From positions 1 to 45,007 of the forward strand of contig DATJNS010000421.1 in the NCBI GenBank assembly GCA_035507915.1: DNA of 45,007 bases. The letters are read 5' to 3'. The DNA is from JACQAI01 sp035507915 (GTDB taxonomy: Bacteria; Pseudomonadota; Alphaproteobacteria; Elsterales; Elsteraceae). The notes under the pieces are model-generated. The model saw nothing but the letters and a program-made list of their open reading frames with translations, was not told where the DNA came from and ran no database searches. This document shows, piece by piece, positions 1 through 8,935 of the stretch (positions within the stretch are counted from its first letter, which is position 1; every line of letters starts with the position of its first letter). A program made the position numbers and the translations under genes.

Positions 1-810
1 GAGCGCGCGCGCCAGCGCCGCGACCGTCAGCTCCTCGCGATAGAGCGCGATCTTCTGGCCGAAGCCGCCGCCGATGTCGGGACACACGATGGTGACCTGG
101 CTCTCGCTGAGCTTCAGGCGCGCGGCGAGCTGGGTGCGGAACCCGTGCGGCACCTGATTGCCGATGTGGAAGGTCAGGTGCTGGCGCCCCTCGTCCCAGA
201 CCGCGGCGCAGCCGCGCGTCTCGATCGGCGCATGGGTCTGGCGGCCTTGCGAAAAGCACGCCTCGACGATCCGATCGGCCTCGCGGAAGCTCTGCGCCGG
301 GCTGCCGAAACTGGCGTGCTGGTGCGACACCAGGTTCGAGGCCAGCGCGTCGTCGACCAGCGGCGCGCCTGGCGCCAGCGCCGCCGTCATGTCGGCGACC
401 GCCGGCAGAGGCTCGTAGTCGACCGCGACCTGCTCCACCGCGTCCTCGGCCAGATAACGGTCGCGCGCGACCACGCAGGCGACCGGATCGCCCTGGAAGC
501 GCACCTTGTCGCGCGGCAACGCGGTCATCTCCATCGGCACCAGGCCTTCGATCGGCGGCGCCATGCGGAGCGTCGTCGTCCAGTCGGCGAGCTCGGCACC
601 CGTCACCACGGCGATCACGCCGGGCGCCGCCTTCGCCGCGCCGACGTCGATCGCGCGGATGCGAGCGTGCGCATGCGGCGAGCGCACGAAGCAGGCGTGC
701 AGTGCGCGCGGGATCACGATGTCGTCGAGATAGCGTCCCTGCCCGGTCAGGAAGCGCCGGTCCTCCTTGCGCAGGAGCGGCTTGCCGATGACGTCGAAGC
801 CGTCGCTCAT
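1..810 (-). CDS. Molybdopterin-binding large subunit of a xanthine dehydrogenase/CO dehydrogenase-family hydroxylase (3' part missing)
   Basis: Only the first 270 codons are present; the gene leaves the window at base 1. The visible protein starts MSDGFDVIGKPLLRKEDRRF and has the layout of the CoxL/aldehyde oxidase a/b hammerhead domain, including RYLDDI near residue 28 and HAHARI near residue 47. It ends entering the molybdopterin-binding domain at DIGGGFGQK. The family forms an L2M2S2 molybdenum hydroxylase. The active-site loop that separates true CO dehydrogenases (AYRCSFR) from other hydroxylases lies beyond the edge, so the substrate cannot be read here. The start ATG overlaps the stop of the [2Fe-2S] gene by 4 bp (ATGA). 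Family assignment is firm; a CO-oxidation role is not supported. Confidence 0.9.
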   Translation of the reverse strand, partial: MSDGFDVIGKPLLRKEDRRFLTGQGRYLDDIVIPRALHACFVRSPHAHARIRAIDVGAAKAAPGVIAVVTGAELADWTTTLRMAPPIEGLVPMEMTALPRDKVRFQGDPVACVVARDRYLAEDAVEQVAVDYEPLPAVADMTAALAPGAPLVDDALASNLVSHQHASFGSPAQSFREADRIVEACFSQGRQTHAPIETRGCAAVWDEGRQHLTFHIGNQVPHGFRTQLAARLKLSESQVTIVCPDIGGGFGQKIALYREELTVAALARAL

Positions 811-1280
811 GCGCGCGCCTTCGCGACCGTCGCCAGCACGGCCTTCACGATGTTGTGATAGCCCGTGCAGCGGCACAGGTTGCCGGACAGCAGGTCGCGC
901 ACCTCGGCCTCGGTCGGCGCGGCGTTCTCCTTCAGGTAGGCCTCGACCGTCATCACGATGCCGGGTGTGCAGAAGCCGCACTGCAGGCCGTGTTGCTCGT
1001 GCAGCGCCTGCTGGAACGCGGTCAACGCGCCGTCGCCGACGCCCTCGATCGTCGTGATCGCATGGCCCGCCATCTGGACGGCGAAGATCAGGCAGGCGCG
1101 CGCGGGCGCGCCGTCGACCCAGATCGTGCAGGCGCCGCAGGCGCCGTGCTCGCAGCCGACGTGGGTTCCGGTCAGGCCGAGATCCTCGCGCAGCACGTCG
1201 GACAACAGCTTGCGGGCCGGCACGGCGACCTCGTGGGCCTCGCCGTTGACTCTCAGGGCGAGCGCGACGAGGTCGCTCAT
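807..1280 (-). CDS. [2Fe-2S] small subunit of a molybdenum hydroxylase (CoxS-like)
   Basis: The 157-residue protein has the normal length for the CoxS/XdhC-type iron-sulfur subunit. The N-terminal plant-type ferredoxin domain carries the cluster ligands in CEHGACGAC plus a later Cys in APARAC. The C-terminal helical domain carries the second cluster in CGFCTPG and CRCTGY. It passes electrons from the molybdenum centre to FAD. The ATG at 1280 overlaps the end of the FAD-subunit gene by 4 bp, and its own stop overlaps the large-subunit start by 4 bp, so the three subunits are translationally coupled. All eight cluster cysteines appear intact. Confidence 0.95.
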   Translation of the reverse strand: MSDLVALALRVNGEAHEVAVPARKLLSDVLREDLGLTGTHVGCEHGACGACTIWVDGAPARACLIFAVQMAGHAITTIEGVGDGALTAFQQALHEQHGLQCGFCTPGIVMTVEAYLKENAAPTEAEVRDLLSGNLCRCTGYHNIVKAVLATVAKARA

Positions 1281-2155
1281 GGCGTCCCCCCGTGCGCCCG
1301 GGCGAGGGCATCGGCGAGCGCGCGCGCCAGCAGCGCCTCGGCAAGCTCGCGGCGATAGGCGGCCGGCACGCGCGGATCCTCGATCGGGTCGCACGCCGCC
1401 GCGAAGGATTTCGCCAGGGCCGCGCACCACGCCGCGTCGGGCGTCTGGCCCTGCTGGGTGTAGGCCATCGGCCCCATGGTGACGGGGGTCGCCTCGACGC
1501 CGCCGAGCGCCGCCTGCAGCGTCTCGACCCGGCCCGCCGCGTCGAGCGTCACGATCACGGCGGCCGCCGCCAGCGCGAAATCGCCGACCCGTCGGCTCAT
1601 CAGCCGGAAGCCCCAGCCCTGACCCGGCACGGCGCACGGCACGCGGATCGCGGTCAGGAGCTCATCGGGTGCGAGCGCGGTCGCGAACACGCCGGCGAAG
1701 AAATCCGCGGCCGCGACCGTGCGGACGCCGTGCGCGGTCCGCAGCTCGATCGCGGCATCGAGCAGGCACGCGATCAAGGGCAGCTGGGCCGCCGGGTCGG
1801 CATGCGCCAGGCTGCCGCCGAGCGTGCCGCGCGCGCGAATCGCGTGGTGACCGATCGACGCCGCGGCCGCCGCCAGGATCGGACAGTGCGCGCGCACCAG
1901 CGGCTGGCTGGCGAGCGCCTGATGGCGGACCAGCGCGCCGAGCACGAGCCGGTCGCCCTCGCGCGCGATCCGGTCGAGCCCGCTGACCGCGTTGATATCG
2001 ACCAGGTGGCGCGGTTGTGAGAGCCGCATGTTCATCATCGGCACCAGACTTTGGCCACCCGCGATGAGCTTGCCGTCCTCGCCGTGGGCCGCCAGCAGCC
2101 CGAGCGCTTCGTCGAGCGAGCGCGCGGCGTGGTAGGTGAAGGCCGCCGGCTTCAT
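1277..2155 (-). CDS. FAD-binding medium subunit of a molybdenum hydroxylase (CoxM-like)
   Basis: The 292-residue protein belongs to the CoxM/xanthine dehydrogenase FAD subunit family. The FAD-pyrophosphate loop AGGQSLVPMM is near residue 33 and the second signature TLGGSLAHADPAAQ is near residue 107; the C-terminal third matches the CO dehydrogenase flavoprotein C-terminal domain. I chose the ATG at 2155 because the protein starts MKPAAFTYHAA as in the family; an upstream extension reads only through the end of the previous gene. The ATG overlaps the stop of the ABC ATPase by 4 bp, linking the hydroxylase genes to the transporter operon. Confidence 0.93.
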   Translation of the reverse strand: MKPAAFTYHAARSLDEALGLLAAHGEDGKLIAGGQSLVPMMNMRLSQPRHLVDINAVSGLDRIAREGDRLVLGALVRHQALASQPLVRAHCPILAAAAASIGHHAIRARGTLGGSLAHADPAAQLPLIACLLDAAIELRTAHGVRTVAAADFFAGVFATALAPDELLTAIRVPCAVPGQGWGFRLMSRRVGDFALAAAAVIVTLDAAGRVETLQAALGGVEATPVTMGPMAYTQQGQTPDAAWCAALAKSFAAACDPIEDPRVPAAYRRELAEALLARALADALARAHGGTP

Positions 2156-3249
2156 GACGCGAGCGCCTCCGCGGTCTCGGGGTCGAACCAATGCAGCCGC
2201 GCCGTGTCGAGCGCCAACGTCACGGTCTCGCCCGGCTGGTGCGCCAGCCCTTTGCCGACGCGGAAGAACAGCTCGCGGTCGTCGAACGCGATGCCGAGAT
2301 ACTGGTCGGAGCCGACCGGCAGCACCGACCTGACGGTGCCCTCGAGCACGCAGTCCGCCGCCATGGCCGCCGGCGCGTGCACGTCCTCCGGCCGCACGCC
2401 CAGGGTCAGCGTCCGGCCCTCGGCGAGCGCGTCGAGGCGCGCCACGGCCGCCGCCGAGAGGCGGATCGCCGCGCCGTTGCGCCGGAAGTCGGCGCCGTCC
2501 GCGCGGCGCACCAGCCGCCCCTCGATCAGGTTGATCGGCGGGTTGCCGAGGAACGAAGCGACGAACAGGTTGCGCGGCCGCTCGTAGATCTCGTCCGGCG
2601 TGCCGATCTGCTGCACGAGGCCGTCCTTCATCACGACGATCCGGTCCGCGAGCGTCAGCGCCTCGGCCTGGTCGTGGGTGACGTAGACGAAGGTGGTCCC
2701 CATGGTGCGGTGGAGCTGCTTGATCTCAGCCCGCATGGTGATGCGCAGCGCTGCGTCGAGGTTGCTGAGCGGCTCGTCCATCAGGAACACGGCCGGGCGG
2801 CGCACCATCGCCCGCCCCAACGCGACGCGCTGGCGCTGGCCACCCGACAGCTGGTGCGGCCGCCGGTCGAGCAGGTGCGCGATCTCCAGCCGCTCGGCCG
2901 CCTCGCGCACGCGCGCGGCGATCTCGTCGGGCGGCAGGCGGCGCATCTTGAGACCGAACGCGATGTTGTCGCGCACGCTCTTGTGCGGATAGAGCGCGTA
3001 GCTCTGGAACACCATGGCGACGTCGCGCCGGTGCGGCGGCATGAAATTGACGATCTCGTCGTCGAAATACAGGTCGCCGTCGCTGAGATCCTCGAGCCCC
3101 GCGATCATGTTGAGCGTCGTCGACTTGCCGCAGCCCGACGGGCCGAGCAGCACGAGGAACTCCTTGTCGCGAACCTCGAGGTCGAGGCGGTCGACCGCGA
3201 CGACACCGCCATAACGCTTGGTCACCTTGTCGAAGCGGATGCGCGCCAT
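2152..3249 (-). CDS. ABC transporter ATP-binding protein, CUT1 (UgpC/MalK) type
   Basis: The 365-residue protein is the cytoplasmic ATPase of a carbohydrate-type importer. Walker A GPSGCGKST is at residues 36-44, the Q-loop Gln near 82, the ABC signature LSGGQ at 134-138, Walker B VFLMDEP at 154-160 and the switch His near 192. The C-terminal 130 residues form the MalK-like TOBE/OB regulatory domain, as expected for a chain of about 365 residues. It sits 7 bp after the inner permease gene and overlaps the following coxM-like gene by 4 bp. The family usually imports sugars, polyols or glycerol phosphate; the true substrate is unknown and may be whatever the downstream hydroxylase acts on. Confidence 0.95.
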   Translation of the reverse strand: MARIRFDKVTKRYGGVVAVDRLDLEVRDKEFLVLLGPSGCGKSTTLNMIAGLEDLSDGDLYFDDEIVNFMPPHRRDVAMVFQSYALYPHKSVRDNIAFGLKMRRLPPDEIAARVREAAERLEIAHLLDRRPHQLSGGQRQRVALGRAMVRRPAVFLMDEPLSNLDAALRITMRAEIKQLHRTMGTTFVYVTHDQAEALTLADRIVVMKDGLVQQIGTPDEIYERPRNLFVASFLGNPPINLIEGRLVRRADGADFRRNGAAIRLSAAAVARLDALAEGRTLTLGVRPEDVHAPAAMAADCVLEGTVRSVLPVGSDQYLGIAFDDRELFFRVGKGLAHQPGETVTLALDTARLHWFDPETAEALAS

Positions 3250-3256
3250 CGCGGGG

Positions 3257-4219
3257 TCAACCCTTGACCGCGCCGGCGGTCAGGCCCGAGACGATGTAGC
3301 GCTCGAACACCAGCGCGAGGATCACGGGCGGGATGACCGCGATCACGCCGGCGGCGTTGATGAACGAGAAGCTGATCGTGAAGTCGGACGCGAACGACGC
3401 CACGACGATCGGCACGGTCTGGGAAGCGATCGTCTGGGTGAACATGAGCGCCAGCAAGAACTCGTTCCAGCTGGCGAGGAACGCGAACAGCGTCACGGCG
3501 ACCAACGACGGCACCGCCAGCGGCAGGTAGACGTGCAGCAGCGCCTGCAGACGCGAGCAGCCGTCGACGCGCGCCGCCTTGTCGAGCTCGTCGGGCAGCG
3601 CCTCGAAATAGTTGACCAGGATGAACACGGTGAACGGCACCGTGATGGCGAGGTAGGTGACGATCAGGGAGATCAGGTTGTCGAGCAGTCCGAGCTTGCG
3701 AATGAACAGGAAGAACGGCACGACGAGCGCGATGTCGGGCACGACGCGCGTGCTCAGGATGAAGTAGATCGAGCTTGCACGGCCGCGAAAGTGGATCTTG
3801 GCGAGCGCGTAGGCCGCCGGCACGCCGGCCAGCAGATTGAGCAGCACCACCGCGCCGGCGACGATCAGGCTGTTGCCCATCGCGGGCAATAGGTTGCGCG
3901 CGGTCGACGGAATGTAGCCGCCGCTCACCGGGTCGATCTTGGAGCGCGTCTCGTAGGTCACGGCCCGGGACGGCCGCTCGACGATCGCCTCGAAGTTGCG
4001 CAGGGTCGGGTGGTCGGGGATCCAGTGCGGCGGCACCGAGGTAATCTCGGCCTCGTTCTGGAACGACGACGAGACCATCCAGCACACCGGTCCGAGCAGG
4101 TAGACGAGCGTGAGCGCCGACGCGACGAACAGGCCGAGCGCGCGCGCGATGCCGGCGGCGCGCGGGCGTACGCGGTATCGTTCGGTACGACGCGTGCCCG
4201 AGGCGACCGCGACGCTCAC
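3257..4219 (-). CDS. ABC transporter permease, MalG/UgpE type
   Basis: This 320-residue inner-membrane protein has an N-terminal membrane segment (ALGLFVASALTLVYLLGP) followed by five further hydrophobic segments. The EAA loop, AARVDGCSRLQAL near residue 215, contacts the ATPase. The loop between the first two membrane segments is longer than usual. The start is a GTG at 4219 overlapping the stop of the upstream permease as GTGA; the frame is open far upstream, but that extension reads antisense-like sequence through the other permease. Both permeases are present, as is normal for CUT1 systems. Confidence 0.9.
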   Translation of the reverse strand: MSVAVASGTRRTERYRVRPRAAGIARALGLFVASALTLVYLLGPVCWMVSSSFQNEAEITSVPPHWIPDHPTLRNFEAIVERPSRAVTYETRSKIDPVSGGYIPSTARNLLPAMGNSLIVAGAVVLLNLLAGVPAAYALAKIHFRGRASSIYFILSTRVVPDIALVVPFFLFIRKLGLLDNLISLIVTYLAITVPFTVFILVNYFEALPDELDKAARVDGCSRLQALLHVYLPLAVPSLVAVTLFAFLASWNEFLLALMFTQTIASQTVPIVVASFASDFTISFSFINAAGVIAVIPPVILALVFERYIVSGLTAGAVKG

Positions 4220-5145
4220 AGGCGCTGCCCCAGGGCGCGGATGATGAAGTACGCGAGCGCAAAGGTCGCGATCGCCAGGATGTAGGACAGCGCCGCGCCG
4301 GTGCCGAACGACAGGTTGCGGAACGTCTCGACATAGATCTGCCACGACATCACGTGCGAGGCGTCGGCCGGCCCGCCCTCGGTCAGGATGAAGATCAGGT
4401 CGAACTGCCGGATCGCCACCATCGCGACGTAGACGACGACGAGCATGAAGCCGGGCCTGAGCGACGGCAGGGTAACGTGCAGGAAGCGCTGCGGACGGTT
4501 GGCGCCGTCCACCGTGGCGGCCTTGTAGAGATCCTCCGGGATCGACTTCATGGTGACGAGGATCAGGATCGCGGCCAGCGGCACCTCCTTCCAGACGAAG
4601 GCGTTGGCGATCAGGAGCAGAGTCTTCGCCGGATCGCCCAGCCACGCCAGGTAGTGCCGGATGACGCCGGCCTGCAGCAGCACGCCGTTGAGAGCGCCGT
4701 AATGCGAATCGTAGATCCATTTCCACATTAGGCCGTTGGCGACCGACGGGATCGCCCACGGCACGAGCAGCAGCGCGCCCAGGAGACGGCGGCCGCGGAA
4801 CGTCTGGTCGAGCAGCAGCGCGATCAGGAGCGCGATGACCGCCACCGCGATCACCGACACCACGGTGAAGACCACGGTGCGCGACACCGCGACCCAGAAG
4901 ATATCCTGCTGCACGACGTCGACGTAGTTGTCGAGACCGACGAACGGCACGCGCAACGGGCGCGTCAGCTTCAGGCTGAAGAAGCTGACGTACAGCGAGT
5001 AGAGGATCGGGAACACGGTCACGCCGGCGAGCACCGTCATCACGGGCGCCAACAAGAGCCACGCGGTGCGCGGCTCGTAGGGCAGCCAGAGGACGGAGGA
5101 CCGGCGGCGGACGACGGACGAATTGGCCAATCTGGCCTCTGTCAT
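4216..5145 (-). CDS. ABC transporter permease, MalF/UgpA type
   Basis: This 309-residue inner-membrane permease has about six hydrophobic segments beginning with AWLLLAPVMTVLAGVTVFPI. The cytoplasmic EAA loop reads AATVDGANRPQRF near residue 212. I chose the ATG at 5145; a TTG one codon earlier is in frame. It follows the binding-protein gene by 19 bp and overlaps the second permease gene by 4 bp. Length and topology match the first permease of CUT1 importers, which lack the large periplasmic loop of E. coli MalF. Confidence 0.92.
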   Translation of the reverse strand: MTEARLANSSVVRRRSSVLWLPYEPRTAWLLLAPVMTVLAGVTVFPILYSLYVSFFSLKLTRPLRVPFVGLDNYVDVVQQDIFWVAVSRTVVFTVVSVIAVAVIALLIALLLDQTFRGRRLLGALLLVPWAIPSVANGLMWKWIYDSHYGALNGVLLQAGVIRHYLAWLGDPAKTLLLIANAFVWKEVPLAAILILVTMKSIPEDLYKAATVDGANRPQRFLHVTLPSLRPGFMLVVVYVAMVAIRQFDLIFILTEGGPADASHVMSWQIYVETFRNLSFGTGAALSYILAIATFALAYFIIRALGQRL

Positions 5146-5164
5146 CAACCGTCCGGCGTCTGTC

Positions 5165-6499
5165 TCACGCGTTCTTCTTGAGCTCGTTCCACTTCTCGGC
5201 CGAGCGCTTGAGCGCCGCCTCGGGCGTGCTCTTGCCGACGATGGCGGCCTGCCAAGCGGCGCCGTTGACCTCGTCCCACTCGCCGAACCACGGCGTGACG
5301 ACGTCCTTCTTCATCGCCAGGGACTGCTGCTTCTGGATCAGATCGACGTCGCCGAACGCCTGGTAGGCCTTGCGCATCTCGGGGTCCTGGAACAGCGACT
5401 TCACGCCGAACGCGGCGCCCACGTCGAGAAACAGCATCTTCTGGAAGCGGTACTCGCCGTCCGCCTTGCCGCCGAACCATTCCATCAGCTGAACCGCGTC
5501 GGCGGTGCGTTGCTTGTCCTTGCGCGCCTGCGCAGTCAACCCGTAGAAGCGCATCCAACCGACCGTGGCGTGCGTGCCCTTGTCGCCGCGCGGCATCATC
5601 ATGAGCTTGACCTTGCCCGGGATCTGCGACTGCGCCGGATCGTTGAGCGTGCGCACGCGATATTTCGGGATCAGGCCGAAGGCGAACTGGCCGGAGCTGA
5701 ACGCCTTGAGGCCGGCGAGCTCGCCGGTCTCGACGCAGGCCGGCGACACGATCTTGTGCTTCTGCACGGCGTCGACGATCCACGTGAGCGCCTTGACCGC
5801 GCCCTTCTCGGGATCGGCCATCACGGCCGCGCGCTTGTCGTCGGTGAAGTGGCCGCCCTGCGAGAACACCATCGCGGAGATGAACTCGATCAGCCAGGTC
5901 TCATGGGCGAGCGACAGCAGCACCGGGTACTCCGACAGGCCCGCCCGCTTGATCTTGAGCGCCTGCTCGGTCACCTCGTCCCAGGTCTCGGGCGGGGTCG
6001 TGATGCCCGCCTTGCTCAACAGCTCCTCGTTGTAGAGGAAGCCCATCCAGTCGCTGTAGTAGGTGATGCCGTACTGCTGACCGTTGTAGGTCATCGACTG
6101 CACGCAGAAGTCCTCGGCGTCGGCGTTGTACTTCATGAGCTGCGGGAAATCGTTGACCGGGGCGAGCCAGCCGGCCTCGGCCCATTCGGGCAGCCAGCTG
6201 TCGGAGACCCACAACGTGTCGATCGGCGCGCCGCCGACGAACTTGGTGACCAGGGTCTCGCGGTATTGCGCCCACGGCGCGGTGCTGAGGTCGACCTTGA
6301 GACCGGTCTGCTTCTCGAACCCGGTGATGTGGCTCTTCACGGTGTCGACCGCGGCCGACCAGATGAAGAACTCGACCGGCGACGCCGCCCGCGCCGGACG
6401 CACGCCGAGCGCCGCGGTCCCCGCCAGGCCCGCTGCCGCGTATCCCAGGAAATCGCGACGCGCGATCGCCGCCGGATTGCCCCCCGCCCGCTTGGTCAT
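5165..6499 (-). CDS. ABC transporter extracellular solute-binding protein (family 1), Tat-exported
   Basis: This 444-residue periplasmic binding protein is the first gene of the importer operon. Its N-terminus carries a twin-arginine signal (ARRDFLG, Arg14-Arg15), a moderately hydrophobic stretch and a likely cleavage site after RPARA near residue 38, so export of the folded protein is expected. The mature part resembles MalE/UgpB-type family 1 binding proteins. The ATG at 6499 is preceded by a strong AAGGAGGGG ribosome-binding site; longer versions of the frame run into the divergent intergenic region and are rejected. Sugar or oligosaccharide binding is typical of the family, but the specificity cannot be read. 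Confidence 0.93.
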   Translation of the reverse strand: MTKRAGGNPAAIARRDFLGYAAAGLAGTAALGVRPARAASPVEFFIWSAAVDTVKSHITGFEKQTGLKVDLSTAPWAQYRETLVTKFVGGAPIDTLWVSDSWLPEWAEAGWLAPVNDFPQLMKYNADAEDFCVQSMTYNGQQYGITYYSDWMGFLYNEELLSKAGITTPPETWDEVTEQALKIKRAGLSEYPVLLSLAHETWLIEFISAMVFSQGGHFTDDKRAAVMADPEKGAVKALTWIVDAVQKHKIVSPACVETGELAGLKAFSSGQFAFGLIPKYRVRTLNDPAQSQIPGKVKLMMMPRGDKGTHATVGWMRFYGLTAQARKDKQRTADAVQLMEWFGGKADGEYRFQKMLFLDVGAAFGVKSLFQDPEMRKAYQAFGDVDLIQKQQSLAMKKDVVTPWFGEWDEVNGAAWQAAIVGKSTPEAALKRSAEKWNELKKNA

Positions 6500-6650
6500 T
6501 TGCCCCTCCTTGCGCGCCGCGCGCGCTGCTCGGCCATCATGCACCAGGGATGCGCCACGAGTCAGCCGGCTTCGGATCGCGCGGCTTCGCGATATACTCG
6601 CGCATGCCGGGCCGATTGCGACCCGCCACCGCCACGAGTCGAGGAGCATC

Positions 6651-7196
6651 ATGCCGTTGTCCGAGCCTGCCGAGCGCGAGCCCTCCCATGTCCGCCGGAT
6701 CGAGTGTCGCGGTTTCCTGCGGCGCGACGGGCTGTGGGACCTCGAGGCCCACCTGGTCGATACCAAGCCGGTCGAGACCGCGCATGCCTGGTCGGGCCGG
6801 CTGGCGGCCGACGAGCCGATCCACGACATGTGGCTGCGGCTGACCATCGACGATTCGATGAAGGTGGTCGACGTCGAGGGGGTGATCGACCGCAGCCCCT
6901 ACCCGCCGTGCTCGCGCGCGGCGGCGAGCCTCGCCGCCATCAAGGGCCACACGATCGCGCCGGGCTGGACGATACTGGTCAAGCGCCTGCTGGGCGGCGT
7001 CACGAGTTGCACCCACCTGAGCGAGCTGCTGCTGCCGCTCGCCACCGTGGCTTATCAGACGCTGGGCATGGGCCGGCGCGCGCGCGCGCAGAGCGCGCCG
7101 CAGACGCGGCCCGCCAAGATCGACAGCTGCTACGCCTATTCGAGCCAGCGCGAGGTCGTCGCGCGCTTCTGGCCGGAGTTCTACGAAGGACCGTAG
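6651..7196 (+). CDS. DUF2889 family protein
   Basis: The 181-residue protein matches the DUF2889 pattern. It has an N-terminal block around RRIECRGFLRRDGLWDLE (first 30 residues), a central block GVIDRSPYPPCSRAAA, and a C-terminal block with GCxH-like features around GVTSCTHLSELLLPLATVA. The function is unknown; the family is common in proteobacteria, often near aromatic or CoA-linked catabolic genes. The ATG at 6651 has GAGGAG just upstream, which fixes the start against a longer frame reading back through the divergent region. It is transcribed away from the transporter operon and converges on the next gene with 25 bp between stops. No membrane segment or signal peptide is seen. Confidence 0.88.
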   Translation: MPLSEPAEREPSHVRRIECRGFLRRDGLWDLEAHLVDTKPVETAHAWSGRLAADEPIHDMWLRLTIDDSMKVVDVEGVIDRSPYPPCSRAAASLAAIKGHTIAPGWTILVKRLLGGVTSCTHLSELLLPLATVAYQTLGMGRRARAQSAPQTRPAKIDSCYAYSSQREVVARFWPEFYEGP

Positions 7197-7221
7197 GAAA
7201 ACGGCCGTCGGCGCGGTGGCG

Positions 7222-8829
7222 CTAGCGCTTCAGCGCCTTCACGGCATCGACCAGCGCCGAGCTCGTCGTCGGGACCTCCAGGCGCACCGGCGCGAAACCG
7301 GACGACCGCGGCGGCAGCCGGCTGGGGTCGGTCTCGTAGAGGCGCTGGTAGAGCCGGGCCCAGAACTGGCCGCCGCTGAAATAATGCCGCACCCACGCGC
7401 TGCCGCGGCGCGCGATCTCCTGGCGCAGCGGCCGGTCGAGGATCAGCTGCTGCAGCCGCGTCGCGAGCTCGACGAAGTTGGCGAACGGCACGTAGTGCTC
7501 GAACGGCCGCATGAAATAGGCCGTGTCGTCCGTATACTCGTCGAGCACGACCGCGCCGTACAACGCCGCCTCGACGGTGCGCGACGTCAGCACCGCCTTG
7601 CCGTTGCTGCGGGTCGTGAAGCTGACCGTGATCGCGTAACGACTCACCAGGTCGGCGTACTGCTCCGGCGTCCGCTCGAGATAGTTCATCGTCGGATAGA
7701 GGTCGATCGGCAGTCCGGAACGGGCGATCTCGGTCCACCAGGCGAGCCGCGACATGTTCGCCCAGTTGATGCCGCCGATGAAACAGCCGCGCTCGAGTAC
7801 CTCGCTCGGCGGCCGTGGCGCGCGCCGCGGATCGGTGCTGGGGTGCGGATAGCAGAACACCTTGGCGCGCGCCGCGTCCGACAGACGCGGCAGCAAGCCG
7901 GGATGAAAGATGTGGAACACATCGACTAGGTCGACCGCCGCCTCGACGAACGCGTCCATGCCGTCGTACCAGGCGTCGGGATAGGTCGCGGCGAGGCGCA
8001 CGCCGCGCTGGCGGCGAGCCGTATGGAGGATGTCGAGGATCGCGGGCTGCAACGTCGGATCGGCGGACATGCCGGTCGCCAGGAAATCGTCGTAGAAGAC
8101 GATGTCGGGCTGGAAGTCGGTCATCAGAGCGCGCAGCTGATCGGGGAAGAGATGCCGACGCTCCGGCGCGATCGTGTGGGCATCCAGGATCGCGGGCTCG
8201 AGCCCGGCCGCCCGGATGCTCGTATGGTACTGGCGGAACAGCTCCGCTTCGACGACGCCCTTGCCGAAATCGAGCACGCGCCGGGTCACCAGCAGGACGC
8301 GGCGTCGGCGCAGCCCGTCGAGCAGCGCCCCGATCGCGGCATCGTCGAGCTTGCGCTCGCGCTCGAACGGCAGCGGCTCGCGCCCGCGATCGTCCGGCGG
8401 CGTCAGCGGCGGGCCGATCTCGGGCGCCGCGAACGCGGTACGGTAGAGCCGGCTCAGCTGGGGGTCGACCACGGCGAGCAGGCGGGTGAGTTGCGCGGCC
8501 CGCGCCGCGTCGCCGGCCGTCAGATGCTGGAACGCGCGCGAGCGCACGACGTGGACGTAGACCTCGAGGGACGTGCCGGTCTCGTCGGGCGGATCGCCCA
8601 GCGTGAGGCTGGATAGCGCCGACGGGTCGGCGAGCTCGATGCTGCAATGCGTTATCGCGAAGCGCGAGGCGAGCGTCGGACCGTTCGCCGCCTCGTAGGC
8701 GGACCACATCATCAGCGCGGCACGCCAGTCGCCCCGCTCGAAATAGGTTTGGTGAGCAAGCGCGGCCAGCGCGTCGCCGGTCGACGGCGATGGGGATGGG
8801 TTGGCGCTCTGCGGATCCTGGTTCGACAT
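7222..8829 (-). CDS. Glycosyltransferase, CgeB-like GT-B fold, with N-terminal helical region
   Basis: The first about 160 of 535 residues look helical and repeat-like, possibly TPR-related. The rest resembles CgeB-type family 1 glycosyltransferases (Glyco_trans_1_2 domain). Features include the Rossmann-like block RRVLLVTRRVLDFG, the acidic block DIVFYDDF, and the C-terminal region SRTVEAALYGAVVLDEYTD followed by FEHYVPFANFVELATRL. The last two match the donor-binding part of this family. It should transfer a sugar from an activated donor in the cytoplasm; donor and acceptor are unknown. ATG at 8829. This is the leftmost gene of the glycan locus and converges on the DUF2889 gene. Confidence 0.82.
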   Translation of the reverse strand: MSNQDPQSANPSPSPSTGDALAALAHQTYFERGDWRAALMMWSAYEAANGPTLASRFAITHCSIELADPSALSSLTLGDPPDETGTSLEVYVHVVRSRAFQHLTAGDAARAAQLTRLLAVVDPQLSRLYRTAFAAPEIGPPLTPPDDRGREPLPFERERKLDDAAIGALLDGLRRRRVLLVTRRVLDFGKGVVEAELFRQYHTSIRAAGLEPAILDAHTIAPERRHLFPDQLRALMTDFQPDIVFYDDFLATGMSADPTLQPAILDILHTARRQRGVRLAATYPDAWYDGMDAFVEAAVDLVDVFHIFHPGLLPRLSDAARAKVFCYPHPSTDPRRAPRPPSEVLERGCFIGGINWANMSRLAWWTEIARSGLPIDLYPTMNYLERTPEQYADLVSRYAITVSFTTRSNGKAVLTSRTVEAALYGAVVLDEYTDDTAYFMRPFEHYVPFANFVELATRLQQLILDRPLRQEIARRGSAWVRHYFSGGQFWARLYQRLYETDPSRLPPRSSGFAPVRLEVPTTSSALVDAVKALKR

Positions 8830-8935
8830 GTCTCGCTAGCGCGATCGGATCGCCGGCGGCGGCGGGCGGAGCGATGTCCGGCCAGCCGCAGCCAAACATC
8901 GCTGAAGGAGCACCGACGCGGTGAAATTAATGAGG

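Noticed and set aside
1..2155. Naming the hydroxylase as carbon monoxide dehydrogenase
   Set aside because: The large-subunit active-site loop needed for that call lies outside the window, and the genes are coupled to a sugar-type importer.
5123..7225. Open frame of 700 codons on the plus strand
   Set aside because: Antisense to the binding-protein gene and then out of frame with the DUF2889 gene; composition is typical of a shadow frame.
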